In this document: positions 26,548-36,751 of the stretch, piece after piece
Layout: each line of letters begins with the position of its first letter
How positions within the stretch are numbered: position 1 is the stretch's first letter
Source of the DNA: Sediminibacterium goheungense
GTDB taxonomy: Bacteria; Bacteroidota; Bacteroidia; Chitinophagales; Chitinophagaceae
Direction of reading: 5' to 3'
Assembly: GCF_004361915.1 (NCBI RefSeq)
Contig: NZ_SNWP01000013.1
Location: 169,417 to 233,416, forward strand
DNA: 64,000 bases
The notes under the pieces: model-generated
What the model saw: only the letters and a program-made list of their open reading frames with translations
The model's database searches: none
Told to the model about the DNA's origin: nothing
Program-made: the position numbers and the translations under genes

Positions 26548-26922
26548 ATGATTTTACGGCATTTCATCAAAAACAGGAGCAAGCGAAAAAAAATTGCACA
26601 TATCGGAGCTGGTATCGTGATTTTGATTCACGCTTATGAAAAATATGACAGCGGCCATGGCTCCTACCTCTTATTTGCTATAGCCGGACTTGTATTTTTA
26701 ACCATCGCCTTATTACACCAGACTATTGAAAAAAGAGCACCCTGGATTGATGGGGTGTTTTTTTGTATCGAAGGACTCTTATCCATCATGGTGGCAGTGG
26801 ATTTTTTTCATGCAGGCAAGAAAGCATTACCGATCACCTATTTATTGCTGGCTATTTTTCAGTTTTATATGGCTTTCAGAAAATCAAAAAAGAGCATTGA
26901 AGTTCATAAATCAACACATTGA
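26548..26922 (+). CDS. Small hypothetical membrane protein
   Basis: A 124-residue protein with four hydrophobic segments separated by short charged loops (IAHIGAGIVILIHAYEKY, YLLFAIAGLVFLTIALLHQT, GVFFCIEGLLSIMVAVDFFH, ITYLLLAIFQFYMAF) and basic ends. The ATG at 26548 is preferred over an upstream TTG at 26524. It is probably an inner-membrane protein; no family was recognised. Confidence 0.65.
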   Translation: MILRHFIKNRSKRKKIAHIGAGIVILIHAYEKYDSGHGSYLLFAIAGLVFLTIALLHQTIEKRAPWIDGVFFCIEGLLSIMVAVDFFHAGKKALPITYLLLAIFQFYMAFRKSKKSIEVHKSTH

Positions 26923-26953
26923 TACAGCGTAAGCAAACTTCGGTTCTGTTTTA

Positions 26954-28051
26954 TTACTGCTTTGTTTTCTCCAATAATTCCTTCAGGTAATTACCCCATA
27001 CCAGCGGATTGGAATGTGTTCCATGGCCGGAAGTCTGATCTGTTATTGGGAGTAAGACATATTTAGCGTTCTTTACTCTTTTGATCTCTTTTTCCATCAA
27101 TCCCAGTTCAGGTGGGTTTACTTCATCATCGGCAGAATTAATGGCTACCAATGGTGCTTTTATTTTTTCCAGATGTGGGGCAGGATTATAATACCGGGAT
27201 GCATCAAATGCATAAATGAAATCATTGGCATCCAGCGATGTAAGATAGGATGAACGGGTTCGCGCATAAGCAGCTTCAGCCTGCTCACGGGTGGGCGCAT
27301 TTTTTTGCAGTTGTAATGGACTGCTCCCCATAAAAAAAAGTGACGAAATGGCCCCAGTCAACCCTACTTTAGGCTGTTCAGTATACTCACCTCCCTTCCA
27401 TGCAGGATCCATTTTAATCAAATCAATCGCCATGATACGGGTCATTCTGTTTCTGCCGGCTATCTCAACAGGTAAGCTGGCGAGCGGCATCAGCGCGTCC
27501 ATAAAATCAGGATAAGTATATCCCCATACCCATGTATGCATACCTCCCATGGATGTACCCATTACCAAACGCAGATGATCTAATTGCAGGTGTTCGGTTA
27601 CCAGCAGGTATTGCGCCTTCACCATATCATCATAGGTATATTTTGGAAAACGCATATGCAAACCATTACTGGGCTTACTCGATTTACCATGTCCGATACC
27701 ATCCACCAGAATAATATAATATTTTGTAGCATCCAGTAATTGTCCGGAGCCAAATAAATGACCCGCGAAACGCTGGTTCAAAAATCCTGCTCCATTACCT
27801 GTTGTGCCATGCATAATAAGAACAGCATTGTTTACTTTACCATCCTTCCCCTTTGTGGGTTGACCGATAGTTGTATAATGCAGGTTCATTTCGGGCAACT
27901 GTTCCTGACTCTGAAAGGTAAAATTTTTTACCTGATAATCACCCTCTACAGGTGTAGGATAATTCGGGGTCCAACGTTGGGTGCTCGCATTTTGTGCATA
28001 TAGGGAATGCACTGTAAATAATATCAGCAGTAGTAAGCAATACTTTTTCAT
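26954..28051 (-). CDS. Secreted alpha/beta hydrolase, MetX-like
   Basis: A 365-residue alpha/beta-hydrolase related to homoserine O-acetyltransferase (MetX), but with a signal peptide (ending LYAQ), so it acts outside the cytoplasm and is probably an esterase or acyltransferase of another substrate. The nucleophile elbow GTSMGGM places Ser near residue 166, HGTTGNGAGF forms the oxyanion-hole region, and the acid and His are probably in NSADDEVNPP and GHGTHSNPL. MetX enzymes are cytoplasmic and lack a leader, so methionine synthesis is unlikely. Confidence 0.85.
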   Translation of the reverse strand: MKKYCLLLLILFTVHSLYAQNASTQRWTPNYPTPVEGDYQVKNFTFQSQEQLPEMNLHYTTIGQPTKGKDGKVNNAVLIMHGTTGNGAGFLNQRFAGHLFGSGQLLDATKYYIILVDGIGHGKSSKPSNGLHMRFPKYTYDDMVKAQYLLVTEHLQLDHLRLVMGTSMGGMHTWVWGYTYPDFMDALMPLASLPVEIAGRNRMTRIMAIDLIKMDPAWKGGEYTEQPKVGLTGAISSLFFMGSSPLQLQKNAPTREQAEAAYARTRSSYLTSLDANDFIYAFDASRYYNPAPHLEKIKAPLVAINSADDEVNPPELGLMEKEIKRVKNAKYVLLPITDQTSGHGTHSNPLVWGNYLKELLEKTKQ

Positions 28052-28108
28052 ACATGAATGTAATAAAATCAGAGCAACTACTCTTTACGACCATTTCATA
28101 TTATACAA

Positions 28109-28537
28109 TCAGGATTGTATATAACTCTGTAACTGATGAATCGTTTCGGCCTGCGTTAATATCGTTTCTGTTACCAGGTCATTAATAGAAATAATACCTA
28201 CCAGCTGCTCATCTTCTATCACCGGCAGATAGCGAAGGCGGTGCGATGTCATTAACTGCATACAGGCATCCACGCCATCGTTCATACCCACATACGGAAA
28301 ATCGGTACTCATAATATCCCCTACCGGCGTATCACTGGAATGCCGGCCCCTCAATATTACTTTCCTTGAATAATCTCTTTCGGTCATGATACCAGCGAAC
28401 TTTCCATCTTTCATCACTACCACAGAACCAATATTCTGTTCAGACATAATACGGAGTGCATCTATAACGGTCATTTCAGGGGCTACAATGGTTACACGGT
28501 TCCCTTTACGGGCAAGAACATTACTTACGTTTCGCAT
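28109..28537 (-). CDS. CBS domain pair protein
   Basis: A 142-residue stand-alone CBS pair, a regulatory module that commonly binds adenine nucleotides or SAM. The first repeat spans about 15-75 (VIDALRIMSEQNIGSVVVM, then GIMTERDYSRKV) and the second 80-135 (MQLMTSHRLRYLPVIED, then VGIISINDLVTETI). No membrane or catalytic domain is fused. It is a single gene, and its target is unknown. Confidence 0.9.
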   Translation of the reverse strand: MRNVSNVLARKGNRVTIVAPEMTVIDALRIMSEQNIGSVVVMKDGKFAGIMTERDYSRKVILRGRHSSDTPVGDIMSTDFPYVGMNDGVDACMQLMTSHRLRYLPVIEDEQLVGIISINDLVTETILTQAETIHQLQSYIQS

Positions 28538-28611
28538 GGCAGGTGTTTTACACCCTTAATATAATATGCAAAATTGGAATTTGCAAGCCCGCGGGAAAAT
28601 AAGGAATATGA

Positions 28612-28678
28612 AATAAGGAATATGAAATCAGAAAGTGGTTAGCAAATTTGCTTACTTTCTGATTTCATATTCCTTATT
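28612..28678. repeat. 25-bp-stem palindrome with GAATATGAAATAAG words
   Basis: The arm at 28612-28636 is perfectly complementary to 28654-28678 (25 bp), with a 17-base loop that itself contains the palindrome AGCAAATTTGCT. The left side carries a second copy of the word AAGGAATATGAAAT. It begins 18 bases after the metalloprotease stop and may act as its transcript end. Confidence 0.8.
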
Positions 28679-28696
28679 ACTTATTTATCTGTTCTA

Positions 28697-31276
28697 CTAA
28701 TCTGTCTTCAGCGCCTTATCAATCAAAAACACCAGATTGGCCCTGTGTGCTTTGGTTTCTTCATTCGTAGAAACGGCAGCTGTAAGTTTGGTACGCAGCT
28801 TTCTTAATGTATATAAGGTAGCGGCTTTTGATACATCATCAATCGGCGCCTGTGGAGTCAGGAAGCTGCTGGCACCTTTTACAAAAGATGTTTGCAGGTA
28901 CTGACGGTACAGGTTTACATTACCATTGATATCGGCATCGAAAATACCTTTTACCAGATCGTTCATCACATCGGCAACACTGTACTGGTTACCATACAGG
29001 CGTGTATTGTTGATACGCTGTAAAGTAGCCGGGTTCAGAATATGTGCCAGTGTACCACCTACCTGAATAGCGTTGATATTGTTTACGATTTTATAATCCT
29101 CTCCATTACCTGGCTGATTAAAACCGCGGCGCTGTATCTGGAGGTATGGGAATACCTGCGCATCTGCATCAAAAGCATTGGGTGCAAACACATATTTGGT
29201 CAGCACTTCCATAGCTTTTTTCTGGGTAGCCAGAGGTGTAGGGGTATAGGGTTTATTGGGTGAATTCTGTTCAGGATAGCTCCTGTCTATATATACACCA
29301 CCAATATAACGGCTCACCGCATTGATCATGCTGCTACGTTGACCCAATAAAGCACCATAACGTGAACGAAGTTCTGCATAAGACTGTCCGGGCTTGCTGT
29401 ACTTCTGTACCAGTTTACCCATCAGGGTATTTACCAGTTTGAAACGTTCTTCAGCATACGCTACTGCATCGCTGGTAAGATCATTTACGTTTACACGTGG
29501 ATCCATGGCTTTACCGGGTGAACGCATATCATCACCATCATTTCCGAATGCCAGTTTAGGATCGGTGCTGCGAGATAAGATTTTGGTAATGCCTGCTTCT
29601 TCACCAGCTGCAGAGAAAGGTGTGTAACCAAATTCAATTGCCCATAAATCATACGGACCTGCTTTGGTTGTATAATAATCTCCCTGCTTACTTCTGTCTA
29701 ATGACACGTTGATGGCAGGATAATCCATCACAGAACCAATCAAACCGATCTGACGGGTGATAGAAGTATTATGGATATCAGCAGGTGACAACATCTGACT
29801 GGCTTTCATATTATGGTTCAGGCCCAGAGTATGTCCCATTTCATGCATGATCAGGTAAGTTAAAAACTGCTTGTGCATTTCTTTGATTTCAGCTTCAGGA
29901 GCATCCATCGCCTGCAAAGTGGTTTGTCCGGTCATAAACTGAGCTTTCAGTTCTCCAGCCAGTGTACAGGTTGCATGATGCTGTGTATTCATTCCAGACT
30001 GACTGAATGCACCCATAGATGGACCATTGTATAATTCATCTGAAATAGGTGTGGCACTACCAGAGAACCATTCTACGGTGATATCAGCACCTAGGATTTG
30101 TCCGGTACGGGGATTCACGAAGCTGGGTCCTATGGCACCATAAGGTGGTTGTGCAGATGAAACCCAACGGATCACATTATAACGGATATCCGCTGGATCC
30201 CAGGTAGCGTCATCTGGCATAATTTTCATCTGTACAGCATTTTTAAAGCCTGCTTTTTCGAATGCTTCGTTCCATTTTAATCCGGCTTCCATAATGGTCT
30301 GGCGGTATTCGAGCGGCGTGGTATTCTCAATCCAGTATACCAATGGTTCAACAGGCTCACTCAGTGCCGCAGAAGGATCTTTTTTTACGAGTCCCCAACG
30401 GTTAATCATGTCTTTATAAGGTGTTGCACTGATACTGGTTTGGTCATTCCTCTCCTGGGTGAAATAGCCAACACGGGGGTCATCTCTTCTCGGGCGAAAA
30501 TCATTTTTTGGCATTTCAATAAAGCTATGTTGCATTCTTACCCGCACATAACGTGCATCTGTAATATCCGGACCAGTAGATGCAATGGTACTAGGATTAT
30601 CATATGATAGATCCACCACTACATCCGTATTATTGGGAAATGAACGGATATTGGCATATTTTGATTTGGTAGGATTGAGTCCACCCAGGTTAAATGTAAA
30701 AGGTGTAGCCTGCCCCGGACCGAAAATAGGTTTCACTGGATCCATCTTTTCACTCAGGAAAAGTTGATCTACACTCACCAGATAACCCAATGAATCTTCA
30801 ATACTGAATTTATCATTGTAAAAAACAGCCTCAGGCTTATCTACATCTTCGGTTTTGCTGACAGGATTTGATTTGTCGTAAAAGAAGCCGGTATTCATTA
30901 CCAGGAACTCAATCTTATCAAAGGCCCTGCGCATGGTAAATACCGCTGTATTCCTGTGCATACTCTGGTGCAGAAACAATGAAGTGGGTCCGTTAATAGA
31001 GAAACTTTGGTAAATGAACTCTTTGTTCAACTGATCTTTCTTGATATACATCTGAACACTACCTGTTACCGTATCCTGATAAAGGGTAAATAAACCATCA
31101 ATCTTTTTCTGTCCCTTTGTTCTATCGGCAACAGTTGGTTTTTTAGGGGCTGCAGGAGCTTTGGAGGTATCTCCAGCAGGCTTTGCTCCCTGTGGAGTAA
31201 TTGGGGGCGTTTGCGCATTTGCGTGTAAGCCCAATATGCCCGCACATACCAGTGCGGTTATCAAAGGTCTTCTCAT
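28697..31276 (-). CDS. Secreted zinc metalloprotease, DUF5117/DUF4953 type
   Basis: A large exported metalloprotease of 859 residues. The ATG at 31276 (MRRPLITALVCAG) begins a signal peptide; a TTG seven codons upstream is rejected. An Ala/Pro/Lys linker follows. The N-terminal half carries the DUF5117-like beta domain (KKIDGLFTLYQDTVTGSVQM). The zinc site HEMGHTLGLNHN at about residue 477 has the extended HExxHxxGxxH metzincin form. There is no T9SS sorting domain, so it is probably periplasmic or surface-held by other means. Confidence 0.9.
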   Translation of the reverse strand: MRRPLITALVCAGILGLHANAQTPPITPQGAKPAGDTSKAPAAPKKPTVADRTKGQKKIDGLFTLYQDTVTGSVQMYIKKDQLNKEFIYQSFSINGPTSLFLHQSMHRNTAVFTMRRAFDKIEFLVMNTGFFYDKSNPVSKTEDVDKPEAVFYNDKFSIEDSLGYLVSVDQLFLSEKMDPVKPIFGPGQATPFTFNLGGLNPTKSKYANIRSFPNNTDVVVDLSYDNPSTIASTGPDITDARYVRVRMQHSFIEMPKNDFRPRRDDPRVGYFTQERNDQTSISATPYKDMINRWGLVKKDPSAALSEPVEPLVYWIENTTPLEYRQTIMEAGLKWNEAFEKAGFKNAVQMKIMPDDATWDPADIRYNVIRWVSSAQPPYGAIGPSFVNPRTGQILGADITVEWFSGSATPISDELYNGPSMGAFSQSGMNTQHHATCTLAGELKAQFMTGQTTLQAMDAPEAEIKEMHKQFLTYLIMHEMGHTLGLNHNMKASQMLSPADIHNTSITRQIGLIGSVMDYPAINVSLDRSKQGDYYTTKAGPYDLWAIEFGYTPFSAAGEEAGITKILSRSTDPKLAFGNDGDDMRSPGKAMDPRVNVNDLTSDAVAYAEERFKLVNTLMGKLVQKYSKPGQSYAELRSRYGALLGQRSSMINAVSRYIGGVYIDRSYPEQNSPNKPYTPTPLATQKKAMEVLTKYVFAPNAFDADAQVFPYLQIQRRGFNQPGNGEDYKIVNNINAIQVGGTLAHILNPATLQRINNTRLYGNQYSVADVMNDLVKGIFDADINGNVNLYRQYLQTSFVKGASSFLTPQAPIDDVSKAATLYTLRKLRTKLTAAVSTNEETKAHRANLVFLIDKALKTD

Positions 31277-31465
31277 AGCGAGTATTTTAGTTCGCAATCA
31301 AAATAAGTAAACCCTACCAAATTTTATGTAAGCTTAGGATAAGTGGTAAAATTTAACAATTACGCTTATGATTAGGAGGATCGATCTGTAGCTATTTGTT
31401 AAACTTTTATCGCCCCCGCTTTTTTTTTCATTAAATACATATATTAGATATTATTTATTTATGAA

Positions 31466-32728
31466 ATGAGAAAGCTATTGCTTGTTGCATATGCATTTAC
31501 CGGCCTAGTCTACAAGGATCTGAAGGCTCAGGAAACGATCAAATTCGATCACATAAATTATGATCAGCTCATTGCCCGATCAAAACAGGAAAAGAAACCA
31601 GTGCTGATCTATTTTACCGGCACAGGCTGTTTCCTCTGTGTAAAAATGGAAAAAAACGTATTTCCCAAACCTGAAATAGCGGGCTTTTACAACACGAATT
31701 TTATTAATGTAGAATCTTTCGACGATACTAGAAAACCAGATTCTGCCACCACACAGTTGAGAAAAAAATTCGGCATTATTTCAAATCCTACTTTTATTTT
31801 CACAGACAGTACCGGAGAAATTATTCATAAATCAGGATATAAGGAAACAGAAGCTTTTCTGCGAACTGCCCATCAGGCATTAAGCAAAGAAGATAATTAC
31901 AGAAGCTGGAAACAACAATTAAAAGCAGGTAAACCCAATGCTTCGCTGATGCTGAAATACCTTTCAGCCGAACAAAAACCTGTACTATATGCCGAATCTG
32001 ATTTTGTTTGTGAGGCACAATCTCAACTGGATCTTTATTTCGATGCTATAGCACCCAAAGAATACACGCAACCCGGTAACTGGGAAATTATCCGTCAATA
32101 TGTAGCGAACCCCTATTCGCAGGTATTTACCTACCTGCTCAATCATGATAAAGAATTCAGTAATTTATATGGAGAACAAGCGGTAAATGAAGTGATCTTT
32201 ACCGTATTGAAAGATGCCTGGTCGGGAGGTTCAGATACTGAAGCATATAAAAAAGCTGAGGTTTTTATCAGGTCTGCCAAACATTCTTTAGCTAAACTCA
32301 GGGTTCTGCAAATAGATTATTTGTACAAAAATGAAACCAATCTGAAAAAAATATTTACCAACCCAACTGAAACTGAAAAATTCATATCGCTCTATGATAT
32401 AAACATCAACAAGTATCCATATTTATTTAATAAAAATGATGTAAATACAGCTGTAAATAGCATACTCAAAAATAGCAGTCTGAAAACAGATCATTATATA
32501 AAAGCAAAAAAATGGATGCAATTAATGCTCGCTATTCCAGAAAATGAGGACTATGAATTGTATGCCACACTTGCGCTTGCCAGTTTCTATACAAAAGACT
32601 ATACCGAAGCCGTAAAGGCACAGACAAAAGCCGTTCAGCTTGCGATAAAAGAGGAACTTGAAAAAGAAGAACTGGACCTTTATCAGAAAAAATTAATGGA
32701 GTATAAACAGGCAGCTGGCACTCAATAA
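31466..32728 (+). CDS. Exported thioredoxin-fold protein
   Basis: A 420-residue protein with a signal peptide (ending LKAQ) and an N-terminal thioredoxin-like domain at about 25-140. The redox-like motif CFLC at about 54-57 is in FTGTGCFLCVKMEK, and a cis-Pro is in NPTFIFTDSTG. The C-terminal two-thirds are helical and TPR-like (YATLALASFYTKDYTEAVKA). It probably acts as a periplasmic thiol-disulfide or reductase partner. It is divergent from the metalloprotease gene. Confidence 0.82.
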   Translation: MRKLLLVAYAFTGLVYKDLKAQETIKFDHINYDQLIARSKQEKKPVLIYFTGTGCFLCVKMEKNVFPKPEIAGFYNTNFINVESFDDTRKPDSATTQLRKKFGIISNPTFIFTDSTGEIIHKSGYKETEAFLRTAHQALSKEDNYRSWKQQLKAGKPNASLMLKYLSAEQKPVLYAESDFVCEAQSQLDLYFDAIAPKEYTQPGNWEIIRQYVANPYSQVFTYLLNHDKEFSNLYGEQAVNEVIFTVLKDAWSGGSDTEAYKKAEVFIRSAKHSLAKLRVLQIDYLYKNETNLKKIFTNPTETEKFISLYDININKYPYLFNKNDVNTAVNSILKNSSLKTDHYIKAKKWMQLMLAIPENEDYELYATLALASFYTKDYTEAVKAQTKAVQLAIKEELEKEELDLYQKKLMEYKQAAGTQ

Positions 32729-32732
32729 AAAA

Positions 32733-34559
32733 TCATTTATCTGTTTGCCCCAAAAGCCAGCCTTTTCTTACACGGGTTGCTCTTTCACTTGCAGATGGAT
32801 CGATTGTAATAGCATAAGATTTCTCTTCTTTTTCTCCCAGCACATACTTCAATTGCAGGCTTTCATTTCCGCTGATAACATGCAAGCTTATTTCGTCGCC
32901 TGTTTGTTTCCCGCTGATAGCGCTGGTATACTCTGCCAGGGTTTTAACTGGTTGATTGTTGACAGCTAAAATTTTAGCCTGTCTCCTTAACCCTGCATCC
33001 CATGCAGGTGATTGCCAGTCAACATTATTTACCACCACTGTATCTCTTCTGTCACCTGCTACAATACCAGAATAAGCCGGTATTTTTTTGGGTGTTTCAT
33101 TCACTAATAATCCTGCATAAGCAAAATAACGTTTGTAATCCAATGGCTTAACCGTATAGATGTATTCAAAAAAATCATCCATCTTTTCGCCACTCACTTT
33201 TTCTATTTCTTCTTTCAGCTCAGCCTCAGTAAATCCCCTACCCTTTTTCTTATAATACGCATAATATAATTTACGCATTACATCGTCCAGTGATTTTTTA
33301 TTATTGGTAACATAACGAATCCTGAAATCAAGCATTACGCCCACCACTGGTCCTTTATCGTAATAGGAAATGGTTTTATTAACTTCGTCACCCGTTCTGC
33401 CAAAGGGTCCGTCAGACCATGTTTCATAACTCGACTGTGCCAGTGTTTGAAATAACCTGCCCGGCTTGGTCTCATAAGACGCTACCTGTTGCTGAACGGT
33501 AGCCAATGCTTCCTCATCTGTTTTTAATCCTGCTCTTCTGAGAATAAGGTTTTCATAATATACATTCAATCCTTCCGATACCCATAAGGAATGGGTACGG
33601 CTTCCTTTATTGTAATCAAATGGTCCCAATTCTATGGGGCGAATTCTTTTTACGTTATAATGATGAAAATATTCGTGGGCCAGAAAATGATACATACGTA
33701 TACGGGCAGCCTTATTGGTAGTTAGCCCCTGTCCGCTGAAAGCAATAGAAGTTGAATTCAGGTGCTCAATACCACCACCACCCGGACCAATCGCCAGAAA
33801 GCTATAATGGTCATAAGGTATATCGCCGATAATACCTGATGCGGTACCTACAATTTTCTGAAGATCATTCATAAAAGCAGTTTTATCGAAATCACCTGCT
33901 TTATAGGCTACAAAATAGTGTGGCTTATTATTTACCTGAAAAGAAGGCAGATCTTCCAATTTACTTCCCAGTAAAAAAGGGCTGTCATACAGAATATCAA
34001 AATCAGGAGAGAAATAGGTGTTGCTTTTGTCTTTAACAATATTTAATCCTGTGGCTACTTTGTTCCAGTTTTTGTAGGGATGTATTTCAATGGTTGATGG
34101 ATAGGCTATCCCTCCTGTTGGATGCAGGAATATGCCCGCTGGTGACAGATAGGCAAATTCTTCATCGATATAATTAGATGCTACAAAGCGTCTGTTTCCA
34201 AAAATTCGATAGCTTACCATAAAAGGTTTGCCATCACCCGATACCTGCCAACCATTATCTTTTGTATGCTTCCATGCCAATGTATCTTTGGTATTTCGAA
34301 CTGCAAAGTTTTTCAGGTCCTTCGAAAAATACATCAGCTGGTAATACCCGGTTGTCCAGTTAGGCAATTCAAAATCAACTATTTTCTTTCCTTTCGGATC
34401 ATAGTTCATTTCTACCTGTACAAAATGTTCCGTTGCCTGTGGAAATGACAGACTAAAATGAATGGCAGGTGTTTGTGCAAGTGTAATGAGCGCTCCAAAC
34501 AAACTCAAAAACAACATATACCATTTTCGTACTGAATAAACAGTGATCTGTGGTTGCAT
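32733..34559 (-). CDS. M61 family metallopeptidase with PDZ domain
   Basis: A 608-residue exported zinc aminopeptidase of the M61 (glycyl aminopeptidase) family. After a leader (ends TLAQ) comes the M61 N-terminal beta domain, then the zinc motif HEYFHH near residue 295 with the third ligand in SEGLNVYYENL. A C-terminal PDZ domain (about 515-585) is visible in GLRRQAKILAVNNQPVKTLA. It follows the flavoprotein gene by 79 bases on the same strand and converges on the thioredoxin-fold gene, with a four-base gap between stops. Confidence 0.92.
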   Translation of the reverse strand: MQPQITVYSVRKWYMLFLSLFGALITLAQTPAIHFSLSFPQATEHFVQVEMNYDPKGKKIVDFELPNWTTGYYQLMYFSKDLKNFAVRNTKDTLAWKHTKDNGWQVSGDGKPFMVSYRIFGNRRFVASNYIDEEFAYLSPAGIFLHPTGGIAYPSTIEIHPYKNWNKVATGLNIVKDKSNTYFSPDFDILYDSPFLLGSKLEDLPSFQVNNKPHYFVAYKAGDFDKTAFMNDLQKIVGTASGIIGDIPYDHYSFLAIGPGGGGIEHLNSTSIAFSGQGLTTNKAARIRMYHFLAHEYFHHYNVKRIRPIELGPFDYNKGSRTHSLWVSEGLNVYYENLILRRAGLKTDEEALATVQQQVASYETKPGRLFQTLAQSSYETWSDGPFGRTGDEVNKTISYYDKGPVVGVMLDFRIRYVTNNKKSLDDVMRKLYYAYYKKKGRGFTEAELKEEIEKVSGEKMDDFFEYIYTVKPLDYKRYFAYAGLLVNETPKKIPAYSGIVAGDRRDTVVVNNVDWQSPAWDAGLRRQAKILAVNNQPVKTLAEYTSAISGKQTGDEISLHVISGNESLQLKYVLGEKEEKSYAITIDPSASERATRVRKGWLLGQTDK

Positions 34560-34638
34560 AGAAGGGCGTTTGAAGTATACAAGTTATATACTTGTACCGA
34601 GATACTGCTCCATTGAATTAACCTGAACTTCTTGCATT

Positions 34639-35871
34639 TTAGCTCTGACCGGCCTCTGCTATTGTTTTGGCTGCTAAAAATCCACTGGTCCATGCATTCT
34701 GAAAATTAAATCCACCTGTAATACCATCAATATCCATTACCTCTCCGGCAAAGAACAACCCTTCTGTTTTTCGGCTTTGCATGGTATTCGGATCAATCTC
34801 AGTTAATGTAATACCCCCACAGGTTACAAACTCTTCTTTAAAAGTGGTTTTACCTTTAACGGGGAACGTATGCGTAGTAAGTAACTGGATCAATTTATTC
34901 TGCAATTTAGACGAGAGATCTGCCCAACGTGTGTCAGGTGGTATACCAGATTCATCCAACAGGTACTGCCATAAGCGATTGGGTAAATGAAAAGGATTTT
35001 TATTACCAATTTTTTGAGCAGCATTCATTTCTCTGATCTCAAGCCATCTGTCTCGTAGTTGATTTTCTGTTTCTGTACCCAGCCAGTTAACTAGTAGGGT
35101 AAATGTATACTGTTGTGCTGCCAGTAATCTTGCCCCCCAAGCAGATAGTCTGAGTATAACAGGACCGCTCATCCCCCAATGTGTTATCAGCAATGGACCT
35201 GTTTCAACCAATCGGGTGCCGGTTATTTTTACGGTTGCATTGGGTACGCTCACCCCCATCAGTGAGGTAATACTGTTTCCTGGCATATTAAAGGTAAACA
35301 ATGAAGGAACCGGCTCTTCAATACTATGACCCGTTTGTTTCAGCCATTCAAACATGGCAGACTTTGGATAACCACCTGTTGCCACACAGATATAATCCGT
35401 TGCAATGGTTGTATGATCGGATAAAGACACAATAAATTCTGTGCCATTTTTTTCAATCTTTTTTACTTCGCTATGAAGTCTTACATCTACCTTATACCTA
35501 TCTGCTTCACGCAACAGGCAATCGACGATGGTTTGTGAACGATCTGTTACAGGAAACATTCTGCCGTCAGACTCTGTTTTCAGCGCCACACCTCTTTCTG
35601 CAAACCAGGTAATGGTATCATTTGTATTGAACCAATGAAATGCTTTTTTCAAAAAGTTTTGCCCGCGCGGATATCGTTTCGATAGTTCAGGAATTTCAAA
35701 GCAGGCATGTGTGGTATTACATCTTCCACCACCACTAATTTTTACTTTTGAAAGTAATTTACCCGTCTTCTCCAATAATATCACCTGCAGATTCGGGTTC
35801 ATTCTTGCTGCATTTACGGCGCAAAAAAATCCGGCTGCGCCACCTCCTATCACGATTAGCTTTTGCTGCAT
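34639..35871 (-). CDS. HI0933-like (YhiN) FAD-dependent oxidoreductase
   Basis: A 410-residue flavoprotein of the HI0933/YhiN family. The FAD dinucleotide-binding motif VIGGGAAGFFCAVNAARM is at the N-terminus, followed by VKISGGGRCNTTHA and the C-terminal GEVMDIDGITGGFNFQNA that closes the FAD site. Family members probably reduce small molecules, but no reaction is settled. It is upstream of the M61 gene and downstream of map, with a hairpin terminator in between. Confidence 0.92.
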   Translation of the reverse strand: MQQKLIVIGGGAAGFFCAVNAARMNPNLQVILLEKTGKLLSKVKISGGGRCNTTHACFEIPELSKRYPRGQNFLKKAFHWFNTNDTITWFAERGVALKTESDGRMFPVTDRSQTIVDCLLREADRYKVDVRLHSEVKKIEKNGTEFIVSLSDHTTIATDYICVATGGYPKSAMFEWLKQTGHSIEEPVPSLFTFNMPGNSITSLMGVSVPNATVKITGTRLVETGPLLITHWGMSGPVILRLSAWGARLLAAQQYTFTLLVNWLGTETENQLRDRWLEIREMNAAQKIGNKNPFHLPNRLWQYLLDESGIPPDTRWADLSSKLQNKLIQLLTTHTFPVKGKTTFKEEFVTCGGITLTEIDPNTMQSRKTEGLFFAGEVMDIDGITGGFNFQNAWTSGFLAAKTIAEAGQS

Positions 35872-35884
35872 TTGCTGATAAACA

Positions 35885-35906
35885 AAAGACCTTTTGCAAG
35901 GTCTTT
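35885..35906 (-). terminator. Hairpin between map and the flavoprotein gene
   Basis: AAAGACCTT pairs with AAGGTCTTT around TTGC. It lies 19 bases after the map stop. The T-tract is short on the minus strand (TTTTGTTT), so termination may be partial. Confidence 0.65.
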
Positions 35907-35924
35907 CTATTTTTATTACATCAA

Positions 35925-36731
35925 TCAGGCATAATAACCTGTATTCAGATTTGGATTTGCCTTCTCCGCAGCTTCAATAATACTATAATCTGAAAGTATC
36001 AGTGCCTCCCCTCTTTTAACACATACATCATGCTCAAAGTGACAGGAAACTTTTCCATCCTGTGTACGGATGGTCCAGCCATCATCATCTGTATACACAT
36101 CTTTGGTACCCAGATTAATCATGGGCTCAATTGCCAGTACCAGGTTCTCTTTCATTTTAGGTCCGTTTCCTCTCTTACCATAATTAGGAACCTGAGGGTC
36201 TTCATGCAGACTGCGTCCCAAACCATGGCCTACCAGTTCTCTCACTACACCATAACCATATTTCTTCTCCGCATGTTCCTGAATAGCAAACGATATATCA
36301 CCTACCCTGTTATTAACGGTTGCTTTTTCAATACCCTTGTATAGAGATTCTTTGGTTACTTTTATCAACTGCATCACTGCTGCATCAACTTCCCCTAAAA
36401 TAAAAGTATAGGCATGATCACCATGCCATCCGTTCAGGATAACCCCCATATCAACCGTAATAATATCTCCTTCCTGTAAAGCAGTATCATTCGGAAATCC
36501 ATGCACAACTACGTCATTAACGGAAGTACATACATTATGCGGATAACCACGATAATTATAAAAAGAAGGAACGGCTTTATGGTCTTTTACAAAATCACCG
36601 CAGAGTTTATCAATCTGCATGGTAGTCATGCCAGGCTTTAATACTTTGGCCACTTCTGTGAGTGTTTTACTAACCAGTAGTGCCGCTTCTTTCATCAGGG
36701 CTATTTCCGCTTCAGTTTTATAAATGATCAT
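35925..36731 (-). CDS. map: Methionine aminopeptidase, type I
   Basis: Removes the N-terminal Met from nascent proteins. It has 268 residues from the ATG at 36731 (MIIYKTEAEIALMKEAALLV); in-frame residues upstream run back into the terminator region and are discarded. Metal ligands are visible: Asp in ITVDMGVILNGWHGDHA (two Asp), His in VGHGLGRSLHEDP, Glu in LAIEPMINLG, and Glu in HFEHDV; the substrate His is in VVHGFPN. It ends the spc cluster here, after an internal terminator. Confidence 0.95.
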   Translation of the reverse strand: MIIYKTEAEIALMKEAALLVSKTLTEVAKVLKPGMTTMQIDKLCGDFVKDHKAVPSFYNYRGYPHNVCTSVNDVVVHGFPNDTALQEGDIITVDMGVILNGWHGDHAYTFILGEVDAAVMQLIKVTKESLYKGIEKATVNNRVGDISFAIQEHAEKKYGYGVVRELVGHGLGRSLHEDPQVPNYGKRGNGPKMKENLVLAIEPMINLGTKDVYTDDDGWTIRTQDGKVSCHFEHDVCVKRGEALILSDYSIIEAAEKANPNLNTGYYA

Positions 36732-36751
36732 ATTTATTCGTCTCGACATGA

